Below, in pieces: positions 43,028 through 50,683 of a stretch of 64,000 nucleotides of DNA. This DNA comes from Streptomyces smaragdinus. GTDB taxonomy: Bacteria; Actinomycetota; Actinomycetes; Streptomycetales; Streptomycetaceae. The stretch spans positions 100,104-164,103 of the forward strand of contig NZ_WEGJ01000012.1 in assembly GCF_009604385.1 (NCBI RefSeq), given 5' to 3'. The first letter of the stretch is position 1; every line of letters starts with the position of its first letter. Under the pieces are notes generated by a model, which saw nothing but the letters and a program-made list of their open reading frames with translations, ran no database searches and had not been told where the DNA came from. A program made the position numbers and the translations under genes.

Positions 43028-44524
43028 ATGGGCATGACGAAGCCGAAACGTGTGGGAATCTACGTCCGCATCAGCAAGGACCGCAAAGGGCTGGACCTCG
43101 GTATCCAACGCCAAGAAAAGGCATGTCGGGAGCTATGCGGACGAATGAGCTGGGGCGTCTTGAAGGTCTACTCGGACAGCGAGGTATCGGCATCGACTAC
43201 CAGTAGGCGCCATCGCCCTGGATACACTGAAATGCTGAGAGATATTCGCGATGGTCGCATCGACGGCATCGTCGTCTACTCCATTGACCGCCTCACACGT
43301 CGCATCAGCGAGCTGACCAGTTTCCTTGAGGAGCAGAAGAAATACGGATTCGCCTTCGCCACGACGGAAGGCGAGGACACGCTGAGCGCGAACGGGCGAT
43401 TGATCCTCACGATCAAAGGCGCTGTGGCCCAACAAGAGACCGAGCGAATGTCAGAACGCATCAACAACTCACTCCTGCAGCGCAGAGAACAGGGCAAACC
43501 ACACGCCGGAGGGAAGAGACAATTCGGATTCCAGGAAGACTCCCGTTTCCAGGAACTCGATGACCGCGAGTCCACGTTGATCCGGGAGGGCTACCACATG
43601 CTGGTGGGCCAGGCCTCCGGAACGCCTGGCGATGTAGCGAGATACTGGAACTCCCAAGGGGCTAGAACCCCTCAAGGCGGCGACTGGACAATCCAGTCCG
43701 TGAAGCGCGTTTTCCGATCCGAAAGGACCGGAGGGATCGTCACTTACAAGGGCCAGGACATCGGTGACAGCATCTATAAATCCCCACTCACTCGAGACGA
43801 GTGGGAGGATGTTCAGACTCTACTCAACAGCCGCGCCACACCCGCAGCCCAAGGGTCAGGCAAGCGAAAGCACTTGTACTCTGGATTCTTGCGATGTGGC
43901 TACTGTGGCGCCAATATGCGTGTCCAGTGGGCGACCGTGCAAGGGCGGACCTTCCGACGAACCTTCTGCCACTCCGGGCAACCAGGCCGCGGCGGTCGCC
44001 TCGGCTGCGGGAAGGTGAGCCGCCAGTACCAGTGGATCGAGGAGCGACTCAACGAGGTCGTGCAGACTGCACTGCGGAACCACATCCCCCGCCTTGAGGA
44101 GAGCCCGGCAGAAGATTTCACCGGTGAGATCAATCTGCTGGAGAGTCGCATCCAGAATCTTCGAAAACGTTGGAAGCAGGGCGAGATGGATGACGATGAT
44201 TACTTCGACTCCCTGGCCCACCTACGTATCAACCTCCAGGACTTGCGAACTCGCGAGACCTCATCGTTGATCCGTCGTTCCCGCATCGAGCAGGATGCTC
44301 TGTCGATCTGGATGAACGAATCACCAGAGAACCTTGAGCGCCGCCGCGCCGTCGCGGCAACCGTCGTCGAGCACGTCGACGTCCTCAGTGTCGGGCGAGG
44401 CAGGCGCAAGCCACCCGAAGACACATCCATCAGGATCGTGCTGGTCAATGCTGCACATGACGGTCCCTCGGAGCAACCCGTTTCGAACTCATACACAGCC
44501 AACAACTCTCGACGTTCAGGCTAG
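43028..44524 (+). CDS. Large serine recombinase / site-specific integrase
   Basis: 498 residues. The N-terminal resolvase domain has GIYVRISKDRKG with the catalytic Ser at ~16, and GRIDGIVVYSIDRLTRR. The recombinase domain (~190-275) includes ARYWNSQGARTP and VKRVFRSERTGGIVTYKGQ. A zinc ribbon follows (LRCGYCGANM with later Cys pair around CHSGQPGRGGRLGCGK). A coiled coil (~355-410, EINLLESRIQNLRKRWKQGE) and a basic C-terminus complete it. All parts look intact, so it may still be active. Start ATG 43028 or 43034 (GGAAATGGG before the latter). Codon use is markedly less GC3-rich than neighbours: horizontal transfer. Confidence 0.92.
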   Translation: MGMTKPKRVGIYVRISKDRKGLDLGIQRQEKACRELCGRMSWGVLKVYSDSEVSASTTSRRHRPGYTEMLRDIRDGRIDGIVVYSIDRLTRRISELTSFLEEQKKYGFAFATTEGEDTLSANGRLILTIKGAVAQQETERMSERINNSLLQRREQGKPHAGGKRQFGFQEDSRFQELDDRESTLIREGYHMLVGQASGTPGDVARYWNSQGARTPQGGDWTIQSVKRVFRSERTGGIVTYKGQDIGDSIYKSPLTRDEWEDVQTLLNSRATPAAQGSGKRKHLYSGFLRCGYCGANMRVQWATVQGRTFRRTFCHSGQPGRGGRLGCGKVSRQYQWIEERLNEVVQTALRNHIPRLEESPAEDFTGEINLLESRIQNLRKRWKQGEMDDDDYFDSLAHLRINLQDLRTRETSSLIRRSRIEQDALSIWMNESPENLERRRAVAATVVEHVDVLSVGRGRRKPPEDTSIRIVLVNAAHDGPSEQPVSNSYTANNSRRSG

Positions 44525-44584
44525 ATCCGGTCTGTAGTGACGCCACGACACCTGAGCCATTCCACGCCTTGTCTCGTAATGATT

Positions 44585-44616
44585 GGTGCCCGCCTCTTCA
44601 AAAGGAGGCGGGCACC
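44585..44616. terminator. Hairpin terminator between the recombinase and symporter genes
   Basis: 12-bp perfect stem (44585-44596 with 44605-44616), AT-rich loop TTCAAAAG; it lies between convergent stops and serves at least the symporter gene. Confidence 0.8.
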
Positions 44617-44629
44617 GTCCGCCATCACC

Positions 44630-45946
44630 CTATGCCGTGACGAGCTCGGAAGATTTCTGGTCAGCGCCAGTATTTACCTTCTCCCGCGAGCCTTCATCAT
44701 CGATTTCAAAGCTGGTGACGCTGTCGTACATTGCACGATCGAGGATTCCTTCACGGGCGGCGACAATCAGCGGCGCAGTAACTTGGCCTGCGACATTCGT
44801 AGCCGTCCGCATCATGTCCAGGATCGGGTCGATGGCCAGCAGCAGGCCCACGCCCTCCAGCGGCAGGCCCAGCGTGGACAGGGTCAGCGTGGTCATCACG
44901 GTGGCGCCGGTGAGGCCGGCGGTGGCCGCGGAGCCGATCACGGAGACGAAGGCGATCAGGAGGTAGTCCTGGATGCCGAGGCTCACGTCGAAGATCTCGG
45001 CGATGAAGATCGCGGCGAGCGCCGGGTAGACCGCGGCGCAGCCGTCCATCTTGGTCGTCGCGCCGAAGGGCACCGCGAAGGACGCGTACTCCTGCGGCAC
45101 GCCGAGGCGTTCGGTGACCTTCTTCGTGACCGGCATCGTGCCCACCGAGGAGCGGGAGATGAACGCCAGCTGGATCGCCGGCCAGGCGCCGCGGAAGAAC
45201 TGCAGCGGGTTGACCTTGGCGACGGTCGCCAGCAGCAGCGGGTAGACGCCGAACAGGACGAGCGCGGAGCCGATGTAGACGTCGGCGGTGAAGGTGGCGT
45301 ACTTGCCGATCAGGTCCCAGCCGTAGTCGGCGATGGCGAAGCCGATGAGGCCGATGCTGCCGATCGGGGCGAGCTTGATGACCCACCACAGGACCTTCTG
45401 CAGCAGCTCCAGCACGGTCTCGCTGAGGCTGATGATCGGCTTGGCGGTGTCACCCAGCTTCAGCGCGGCGATGCCGGCGACGGCGGCCATGAAGACGATC
45501 TGCAGCACGTTCAGCTCGGTGAACGGGGTGATGACGTCGGTCGGGATGATGCCGGTCAGGAAGTCGATCCAGCTGCCCGAGTGCTCCGGCTTCGCGCCGT
45601 CCTTCGGGGTGAGGCCGGTGCCGGCGCCCGGGTTGGTGATCAGGCCGATGACCAGGCCGATCGTCACCGCGATCAGCGAGGTGATCAGGAACCAGAGCAG
45701 GGTGCGGGAGGCGAGCCGGGCCGCGTTGGAGACATTGCGGAGGTTGGTGATCGACACGAGGATCGCGAAGAACACGAGCGGGGCGACGGCCAGCTTCAGC
45801 AGCTGGACGAAGATGCCGCCGATCTGGTCGAGGGTGTCCTTCAGCCAGGCGACGTCGCCGTTGCGGGCGACCGCGCCGAGGACGACGCCGAGGACGAGAC
45901 CGGTGAGTATCTGGGCCCAGAAGGGCACCTTGAGGATGCGTGACAC
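44630..45946 (-). CDS. Dicarboxylate/amino acid:cation symporter (DAACS family)
   Basis: A 438-residue inner-membrane secondary transporter of the DctA/GltP/TcyP family. Landmarks: hairpin 1 serines in SRSSVGTMPVT, TM7 PFGATTKMDGCAA, TM8 DPILDMMRTATNVAGQ with the substrate-site Asp and Arg of the glutamate-transporter fold. Substrate class (C4-dicarboxylate, acidic amino acid or cystine) is not certain. The last ~58 codons, from RTATN onward, have many A/T third positions, unlike the rest of the gene, as if the 3' end came from the adjacent element. A Cys-rich leader peptide and a hairpin precede the gene, hinting at control by cysteine supply. Confidence 0.88.
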   Translation of the reverse strand: MSRILKVPFWAQILTGLVLGVVLGAVARNGDVAWLKDTLDQIGGIFVQLLKLAVAPLVFFAILVSITNLRNVSNAARLASRTLLWFLITSLIAVTIGLVIGLITNPGAGTGLTPKDGAKPEHSGSWIDFLTGIIPTDVITPFTELNVLQIVFMAAVAGIAALKLGDTAKPIISLSETVLELLQKVLWWVIKLAPIGSIGLIGFAIADYGWDLIGKYATFTADVYIGSALVLFGVYPLLLATVAKVNPLQFFRGAWPAIQLAFISRSSVGTMPVTKKVTERLGVPQEYASFAVPFGATTKMDGCAAVYPALAAIFIAEIFDVSLGIQDYLLIAFVSVIGSAATAGLTGATVMTTLTLSTLGLPLEGVGLLLAIDPILDMMRTATNVAGQVTAPLIVAAREGILDRAMYDSVTSFEIDDEGSREKVNTGADQKSSELVTA

Positions 45947-46012
45947 GCGGGGATGCTCCGTTGATCAGGAGTGAGGAGGGGGACGCGGGCGGTGACGGCA
46001 CGCGCACACGGG

Positions 46013-46039
46013 AGCCCCGGCGCTATCCGGCCGGGGGCT
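46013..46039 (-). promoter_or_regulatory. Attenuator-like hairpin between leader peptide and symporter gene
   Basis: AGCCCCGGC (46013-46021) pairs with GCC-G-GGGGCT (46030-46039, one bulged base). It begins 27 bases after the leader-peptide stop and lies ~65 bases before the symporter start on the minus-strand transcript. Confidence 0.45.
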
Positions 46040-46066
46040 GAAAAGGGTGCGGGGTGGGTCTGTCGC

Positions 46067-46168
46067 TCAGCGACAACACGCCGCGGCCACGCGGCGGCAG
46101 AGGTCGACGTGCAGGCGCGCCACGAGCAGGGTGCTCGTCGCGTCGAAGGGGGCTGCTGCCGTCGTCAT
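46067..46168 (-). CDS. Leader peptide (33 aa) ending HVDLCRRVAAACCR
   Basis: A short frame, ATG at 46168 and TGA at 46067, encodes 33 residues beginning MTTAAAPFDATST and ending RLHVDLCRRVAAACCR. The C-terminal pattern (R-x-HVDL-x-RV-x-A-x-CR) matches the conserved actinobacterial leader peptides found upstream of sulfur and cysteine genes. Three cysteine codons, two adjacent and next to the stop, would make its translation sensitive to charged tRNA-Cys. The symporter start is 120 bases downstream, with a hairpin between. No strong Shine-Dalgarno site is visible. Confidence 0.7.
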   Translation of the reverse strand: MTTAAAPFDATSTLLVARLHVDLCRRVAAACCR

Positions 46169-46236
46169 GGATATGACGGTAACACCGTCGGCCGGGCTTC
46201 CCCGAGGCCGGTCTCCGGGTCGTACGGCCGGAAAAC

Positions 46237-46266
46237 ACAACTGCCCCGCGCGAGCAGGGCAGTTGT
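46237..46266 (-). terminator. Terminator after the DUF4229 gene
   Basis: 10-bp perfect stem (46237-46246 with 46257-46266) followed on the minus strand by GTTTTCC, 34 bases after the DUF4229 stop. Confidence 0.75.
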
Positions 46267-46300
46267 CGGACGGGCGTGACGAGCGCCACGCCCCGGCGGA

Positions 46301-46621
46301 TCAGTCCTCGGTACGGCGCGCGGCGTCGTCGACCTCGTCCTCGGCGGAGCGGTTGGCGGCGAGGTTGTGCTTGGCGCGCTCGACGCGCTCGGCGACCTGG
46401 CCGGCCATCTCCTCGCGCTGGCGGCGCAGCAGGACGAAGCTCAGCGGGGCGGAGACCACGAGGGCCAGGAGGAGCACCCACAGGTAGTTCGAGTCCCCGA
46501 GCCCCGAGGGCAGCACCCTGAGCCGCACCAGCCCCCAGACGACGACGAAGCACGCGGCGAAGATGCCCAGGCGCATGAGGGAGTAGCGGGCGGTGGGGCT
46601 GACTGTCGGGGTGGGGGACAT
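46301..46621 (-). CDS. DUF4229 membrane protein
   Basis: A 106-residue protein of unknown function. It has two hydrophobic helices (YSLMRLGIFAACFVVVWGLV; LWVLLLALVVSAPLSFVLL) and a charged C-terminal tail (RRQREEMAGQVAERVERAKH onward), the layout of DUF4229. ATG 46621 is used; longer frames upstream are shadows. In Streptomyces such genes lie near menaquinone genes, as here with mqnE. Confidence 0.8.
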   Translation of the reverse strand: MSPTPTVSPTARYSLMRLGIFAACFVVVWGLVRLRVLPSGLGDSNYLWVLLLALVVSAPLSFVLLRRQREEMAGQVAERVERAKHNLAANRSAEDEVDDAARRTED

Positions 46622-46713
46622 GCTGACTCCTGCGGGCGACGGGCCGGCCCTTGGTCGCTGGATGGGCGGTTCACCCGATTCTACGAGCCGCCGCGCGGCG
46701 CGGTACGCGGGGC

Positions 46714-47244
46714 TCAGGGCAGGGGGAGCCACATGGTGATGTCGTCGCGGTCGTCCCCCGGCCCGACCCGGATGGCGCCGGGCACGCGCCCGGCCTCCTT
46801 GTACCCGCAGGCGGCGTAGAAGTGCTCGGCCCCGGTCCCCTCGCGGCAGGTCAGCCGTATGCCCTCGATCCCGTCGATCCCCCGCGCCCCGTCCGCGGCG
46901 GCGGCCATCAGGGCGCGCCCCTGGCCGGTCCGCTGGAGGGAGGGGTGAACCATGACGGTGTGGAACCAGAGCCAGTGCCGCATCAGCCGATGCGTATTGA
47001 GCCCGAGGAAGACGGTGCCTTTGACGACCCCGCCCTCGTCCCGCCCCACGAGCAGCCGCATCCGCCCCTCGGCCATCGCGACCAGATGCTTGACGAGCTC
47101 CCCGCGCACCTCGTCCACCCCGACGGGAGGCAGAAACCCGACGGACCCCCCGGCGTTGACGACGTCGGCCCACAACTGCGCGACTTGATCCCGCAGGGTC
47201 CGATCGACGGCGGGGTCAAGCTCGAAGCGAAGATTATGCGCCAT
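46714..47244 (-). CDS. GNAT family N-acetyltransferase
   Basis: A 176-residue acetyltransferase. The core strand-helix with the acetyl-CoA loop is VMVHPSLQRTGQGRALMAAA (R-x-x-G-x-G/A form), followed by GIEGIRLTCREGTGAEHFYA and ACGYKEAGRVPGAI. ATG 47244 begins the fold. The substrate is unknown. It is transcribed like mqnE but separated from it by the dispersed repeat, so it is probably independent. Confidence 0.8.
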   Translation of the reverse strand: MAHNLRFELDPAVDRTLRDQVAQLWADVVNAGGSVGFLPPVGVDEVRGELVKHLVAMAEGRMRLLVGRDEGGVVKGTVFLGLNTHRLMRHWLWFHTVMVHPSLQRTGQGRALMAAAADGARGIDGIEGIRLTCREGTGAEHFYAACGYKEAGRVPGAIRVGPGDDRDDITMWLPLP

Positions 47245-47377
47245 ACCGCAATTGTATGCAGCCCGCTTCGCGGGTGTGACCGATTTTTCCGTCGACCCGG
47301 TGTGAGGAGCGTCTCCACCGGGCGCAGGCAAACCCCGGCTCGGCTGACGCAGCCTTTCAGGGACAGAGGTCCACTAT

Positions 47378-47436
47378 CAGCCCGGCCGGCGTTTGAGGCC
47401 TCTGGGCGAAGCCCGGAGCGCGTCAGCCGGCGCGAC
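47378..47436. repeat. Dispersed hairpin repeat, copy B (downstream of mqnE)
   Basis: 59 bases, nearly the same as copy A at 36032-36091. Its hairpin is TCTGGGC-GAA-GCCCGGA: relative to copy A one base pair is exchanged C-G to G-C and another becomes a G-T pair, so pairing is conserved. It ends 28 bases before the mqnE stop (read on the minus strand, just downstream of mqnE). Confidence 0.75.
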
Positions 47437-47464
47437 CGCACCTCGTACCGGACCCCTGACGGAG

Positions 47465-48628
47465 TCAGAGCCGCATCGGCTGAGGCGCCTCCCGCCGCTG
47501 CGGGTCCGGCCCCTCGAACTCACGGATGACCTCGTACCGCGTATTCCGCTCCACCGGGCGGAACCCCGCATCACGGATGAGGCCCAGCAGATCGTCCCGG
47601 GTGAGCTTGGCCGGCGTGCCGAACGAGTCGGCGTCATGCGTGATCTTGTACTCGACCACAGACCCGTCCATGTCATCCGCCCCATGCTGCAACGCAAGCT
47701 GCGCGGTCTGCACACCATGCATCACCCAGAAAACCTTCACGTGCGGCACGTTGTCGAACAACAACCGCGACACCGCGAACGTCCGAAGCGCCTCGGCCCC
47801 GGTAGCCATCGAAGTCCGCGCCTGGAGCCGATTCCGTACAACCCCGTCCCTCACATCGACGAAGTCATGCTGATACCGCAGCGGAATGAAGACCTGGAAC
47901 CCCCCGGTCTCATCCTGCAGCTCCCGCAGCCGCAACACATGATCCACCCGATGCCGCGGCTCCTCGATATGCCCGTACAGCATGGTCGCCGGCGTCTTCA
48001 GCCCCTTCTCGTGCGCCAGCCGGTGAATCCGCGACCAGTCCTCCCAGTGGGTGTCGTGATCGACGATCTGCTGTCGCACCTCCCAGTCGAAGATCTCCGC
48101 CCCACCACCGGTCAGCGACTCCAGCCCGGCCTCGATCAGCTCGTCGAGAATCTCCGACGCCGACAGCCCGGAGATGGTCTCGAAGTGATGGATCTCGGTG
48201 GCGGTGAACGCCTTGAGCGAGACCCCCGGCAGCGCCTCCTTGAGCGCCTTCAGCGACCGCGGGTAGTACCGCCAGGGCAGATTCGGATGCAGCCCGTTGA
48301 CGATGTGGAGCTCCGTCAGCTGCTCCGCCTCCATGCCCTTGGCCAGGGCGACGGCCTCCTCGATGCGCATCGTGTACGCGTCCTTCTCCCCCGGCTTGCG
48401 CTGGAAGGAGCAGTACGCGCAGGACGCGGTGCACACGTTGGTCATATTGAGGTGCCGGTTGACGTTGAAGTGCACGACGTCACCGTTCAGCCGGGTCCGC
48501 ACCTCGTGCGCCAGCCCGCCCAGCCACGCCAGATCGTCGGACGCGTAGAGGGCGATCCCGTCCTCGCGGCTGAGCCGCTCCCCGGAACGGACCTTGTCCT
48601 CCAGCTCACGCTTGAGCCCTGCGTCCAT
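47465..48628 (-). CDS. mqnE: Aminofutalosine synthase
   Basis: A 387-residue radical SAM enzyme that joins 3-enolpyruvyl-benzoate and SAM-derived adenosine to give aminofutalosine. The cluster cysteines are C66, C70 and C73 (CTASCAYCSF). NVNRHLNMTNVC at the front, GLHPNLPWRYYPRSLKAL and ALQHGADDMDGSVVEYKITH are characteristic. Its paralogue mqnC is at 33 kb; the shared plan is clear but the substrate-specific regions differ. ATG start 48628. It lies with the Lrp gene, ubiX, mqnP and ubiD in one menaquinone block. Confidence 0.92.
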   Translation of the reverse strand: MDAGLKRELEDKVRSGERLSREDGIALYASDDLAWLGGLAHEVRTRLNGDVVHFNVNRHLNMTNVCTASCAYCSFQRKPGEKDAYTMRIEEAVALAKGMEAEQLTELHIVNGLHPNLPWRYYPRSLKALKEALPGVSLKAFTATEIHHFETISGLSASEILDELIEAGLESLTGGGAEIFDWEVRQQIVDHDTHWEDWSRIHRLAHEKGLKTPATMLYGHIEEPRHRVDHVLRLRELQDETGGFQVFIPLRYQHDFVDVRDGVVRNRLQARTSMATGAEALRTFAVSRLLFDNVPHVKVFWVMHGVQTAQLALQHGADDMDGSVVEYKITHDADSFGTPAKLTRDDLLGLIRDAGFRPVERNTRYEVIREFEGPDPQRREAPQPMRL

Positions 48629-48724
48629 ACGGCACGCCTCCCGCAGATGTACGTCGCTACCGCCCCGAGCGTACCCAGGCCCGGCACCGGATCCCCCGGC
48701 CGGGGGGCCGCGGCGGCCGGAGGA

Positions 48725-49180
48725 TCAGACCTCTTCGGCCAGCTCTCCCACCCGGTTCTCCCACTTCGTGGAGAGCACGATCGTCGTCCGCGTCCGCGAA
48801 ACCCCCACGATCCCCGACAGCCGGCGGATGGTCTTCTCCAGCCCGTCCACGTCCGGCGCCCGGACCTTCAGCATGTACGAGTCCTCCCCGGCGATGAACC
48901 AGCAGTCCTCGATCTCCGAGAGGTCCCGCAGCCGGTACGCGACATCGTCGTGGTCCACGGCGTCCGAGAGCTGGATCCCGATGAGCGCCGTGACGCCCAG
49001 GCCCAGGGAGGCCGCGTCCACCGTCGCCCGGTAGCCGGTGATCACGCCCGCCGCCTCGAGGCGGTTGATCCGGTCGGTGACACTCGGTCCCGAGAGCCCC
49101 ACGAGCCGGCCGAGCTCGGCGTAGGAGGCCCGGCCGTTCTCACGCAGGGCCTGGATGAGCTGCCTGTCGACGGCGTCCAT
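48725..49180 (-). CDS. Lrp/AsnC family transcriptional regulator
   Basis: A 151-residue regulator. The helix-turn-helix is residues ~1-50 (DRQLIQALRENGRASYAELG, RLVGLSGPSVTDRINRLEAA), followed by a RAM/effector domain (residues ~65-145, VTALIGIQLSDAVDHDDVAY). Lrp proteins sense amino acids and form octamers. It lies between mqnE and ubiX, and may control the neighbouring menaquinone genes; the effector is not known. Confidence 0.88.
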   Translation of the reverse strand: MDAVDRQLIQALRENGRASYAELGRLVGLSGPSVTDRINRLEAAGVITGYRATVDAASLGLGVTALIGIQLSDAVDHDDVAYRLRDLSEIEDCWFIAGEDSYMLKVRAPDVDGLEKTIRRLSGIVGVSRTRTTIVLSTKWENRVGELAEEV

Positions 49181-49265
49181 GCTGACGTAGTGCCTTCCTG
49201 GTCCGATGAGTCCGCGATGTGTCAGATCCGTGCGGAGAGGTCCGCGGGAATCGCTCCCCCGCCCG

Positions 49266-49961
49266 TTACGCCGTGTCGCGCGCCTGCCCCAGCTCCCCCT
49301 CCCACCGGCGGTACAGCCGATGCGGCACGCCCGCCGCGTCGAGCACCCGCCCGGCGACGAAGTCGACGAGCCCCTGCAGGTCCCGGGGCCCGGAGTAGAA
49401 CGCCGGGGACGCCGGGAGCACCACCGCGCCGGCGTCGTCGAGGGCGACCAGATGCCGCAGCGTCTGCCCCGTCAGCGGCGTCTCCCGTACGACGACGACC
49501 AGCCGCCGCCGCTCCTTCAGCGTCACGGAGGCCACCCGCTGCAGCAGGTCCTTCGACAGCCCGAGCGCCACCCCCGCCACGCCGGCCGTGGACGCGGGAA
49601 CGATCAGCATCCCCTTCACCGGATACGACCCGGACGACGGCCCCGCCGCCAGATCCCCGGCCGCCCAGTACCGCACCCCGTCCAGCGGCCCCACGTCGAA
49701 GACGTCCGCCCGCCCGTCGGCCCCCGACCCGAGCCACCGCCGCAGATCGTCGCGCCAGTGGGCGTCCCGGAAGGACACCCCCGTCTCGTCGAGCACCGTC
49801 AGCCGGGCGGCCCGGCTGACGATCAGGTCCACGTCCTCCCCGGCCCGCAGCAGCGCCCGCAGCACGGCGGCGGCGTACGGCGTCCCGGAGGCTCCCGACA
49901 CCCCGACCACCCAGGGCCGGCGCGCGGGCGCCTCGTGGCTGGTGGGGGGTGGGGTCTCCAT
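49266..49961 (-). CDS. ubiX: UbiX-family flavin prenyltransferase
   Basis: A 231-residue flavoprotein that prenylates FMN to make the cofactor of UbiD decarboxylases. The phosphate/FMN loop VVGVSGASGTPYAAAVLRAL, KGMLIVPASTAGVAGVALGL and LVVVVRETPLTGQTLRHLVA are family landmarks. Its client is surely the UbiD-type decarboxylase at 51.7 kb, in the same direction with mqnP between them. In the futalosine pathway this pair removes the carboxylate of prenylated 1,4-dihydroxy-6-naphthoate. Confidence 0.9.
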   Translation of the reverse strand: METPPPTSHEAPARRPWVVGVSGASGTPYAAAVLRALLRAGEDVDLIVSRAARLTVLDETGVSFRDAHWRDDLRRWLGSGADGRADVFDVGPLDGVRYWAAGDLAAGPSSGSYPVKGMLIVPASTAGVAGVALGLSKDLLQRVASVTLKERRRLVVVVRETPLTGQTLRHLVALDDAGAVVLPASPAFYSGPRDLQGLVDFVAGRVLDAAGVPHRLYRRWEGELGQARDTA

Positions 49962-50059
49962 AGGTTCGAAGCCTATCCGGCCCGCGTGGGGGGTGCGGAA
50001 CTCGGGCAGGGATCCCGAGCGTTCCTTATCGTGGGACTCATTGCCCGAAGGGGGAGATC

Positions 50060-50683
50060 GTGACGTACGAACCTTATGGTGCTCCCCCGGCGTCCGCCCC
50101 GAGCGGACCGGGGCGATGGGGGACGCGGGCCGTACGGGCGGCCGTGATCATGGTGGCGTGGGCCGCGCTGCTGTGGATCCTGGAGAGCATCGACCGGTTC
50201 TCCGGCGGCGCGCTGGACACCTTCGGCATCCGCCCCCGGGAGGCGTCCGAGCTGCGGGACGTCGTCCCGGCGGCGTTCATGCACTTCGGCTTCGAGCATC
50301 TCGCGGCGAACACCGTGCCGCTGCTGGTGCTCGGCTTCCTCGCGGCGCTGCGCGGGACGCGGCGCTTCCTCGGCGTGGTCGCGATGATCACCCTGGCCAG
50401 CGGCATCGGGGTGTGGCTCGTCGCCCCGCCGGACTCGAACACCGCGGGGGCGTCCGGGGTGGTCTTCGGCCTCTTCGGCTATCTGCTGGTGCGCGGCTTC
50501 GTGGACCGCCGGGCGGCGGACATCCTGGTCGGCCTGCTGGTGGCGGTGCTGTACGGGTCGATCCTGTGGGGCGTCCTGCCGACGAACGAGGGCGTGTCGT
50601 GGCAGGGCCACCTCTTCGGCCTGCTGGGCGGGGTGGGCGCGGCGTTCTTCTTCAGCGAGCGCAAGCACCCGAGCAGCGCCTAG
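50060..50683 (+). CDS. Rhomboid family intramembrane serine protease
   Basis: A 207-residue membrane protease with about six helices. Catalytic Ser at ~132 in NTAGASGVVFGLFGY (GxSG) and His at ~184 in WQGHLFGLLGGVG form the dyad. It is the only plus-strand gene inside the mqnE-ubiD block, and its TAG stop shares the palindrome CTAG (50680-50683) with the stop of mqnP on the other strand. Substrates are unknown. GTG start with GGGGAG close upstream. Confidence 0.88.
   Translation: MTYEPYGAPPASAPSGPGRWGTRAVRAAVIMVAWAALLWILESIDRFSGGALDTFGIRPREASELRDVVPAAFMHFGFEHLAANTVPLLVLGFLAALRGTRRFLGVVAMITLASGIGVWLVAPPDSNTAGASGVVFGLFGYLLVRGFVDRRAADILVGLLVAVLYGSILWGVLPTNEGVSWQGHLFGLLGGVGAAFFFSERKHPSSA

Larger units (their letters stand above)
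42956..44804 (+). mobile_element. Remnant of an integrative element: serine recombinase only
   Basis: From the base after the fadD stop to about codon 381 of the symporter gene, GC content and third-position GC fall clearly below the flanks. The only gene wholly inside is a large serine recombinase. No excisionase, replication or transfer gene is present, so this is a mini-element or a deletion remnant. Ends are estimates from the composition change; short GTCTC(A/G)TA matches at 42981 and 44571 are possible crossover cores. Confidence 0.55.
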
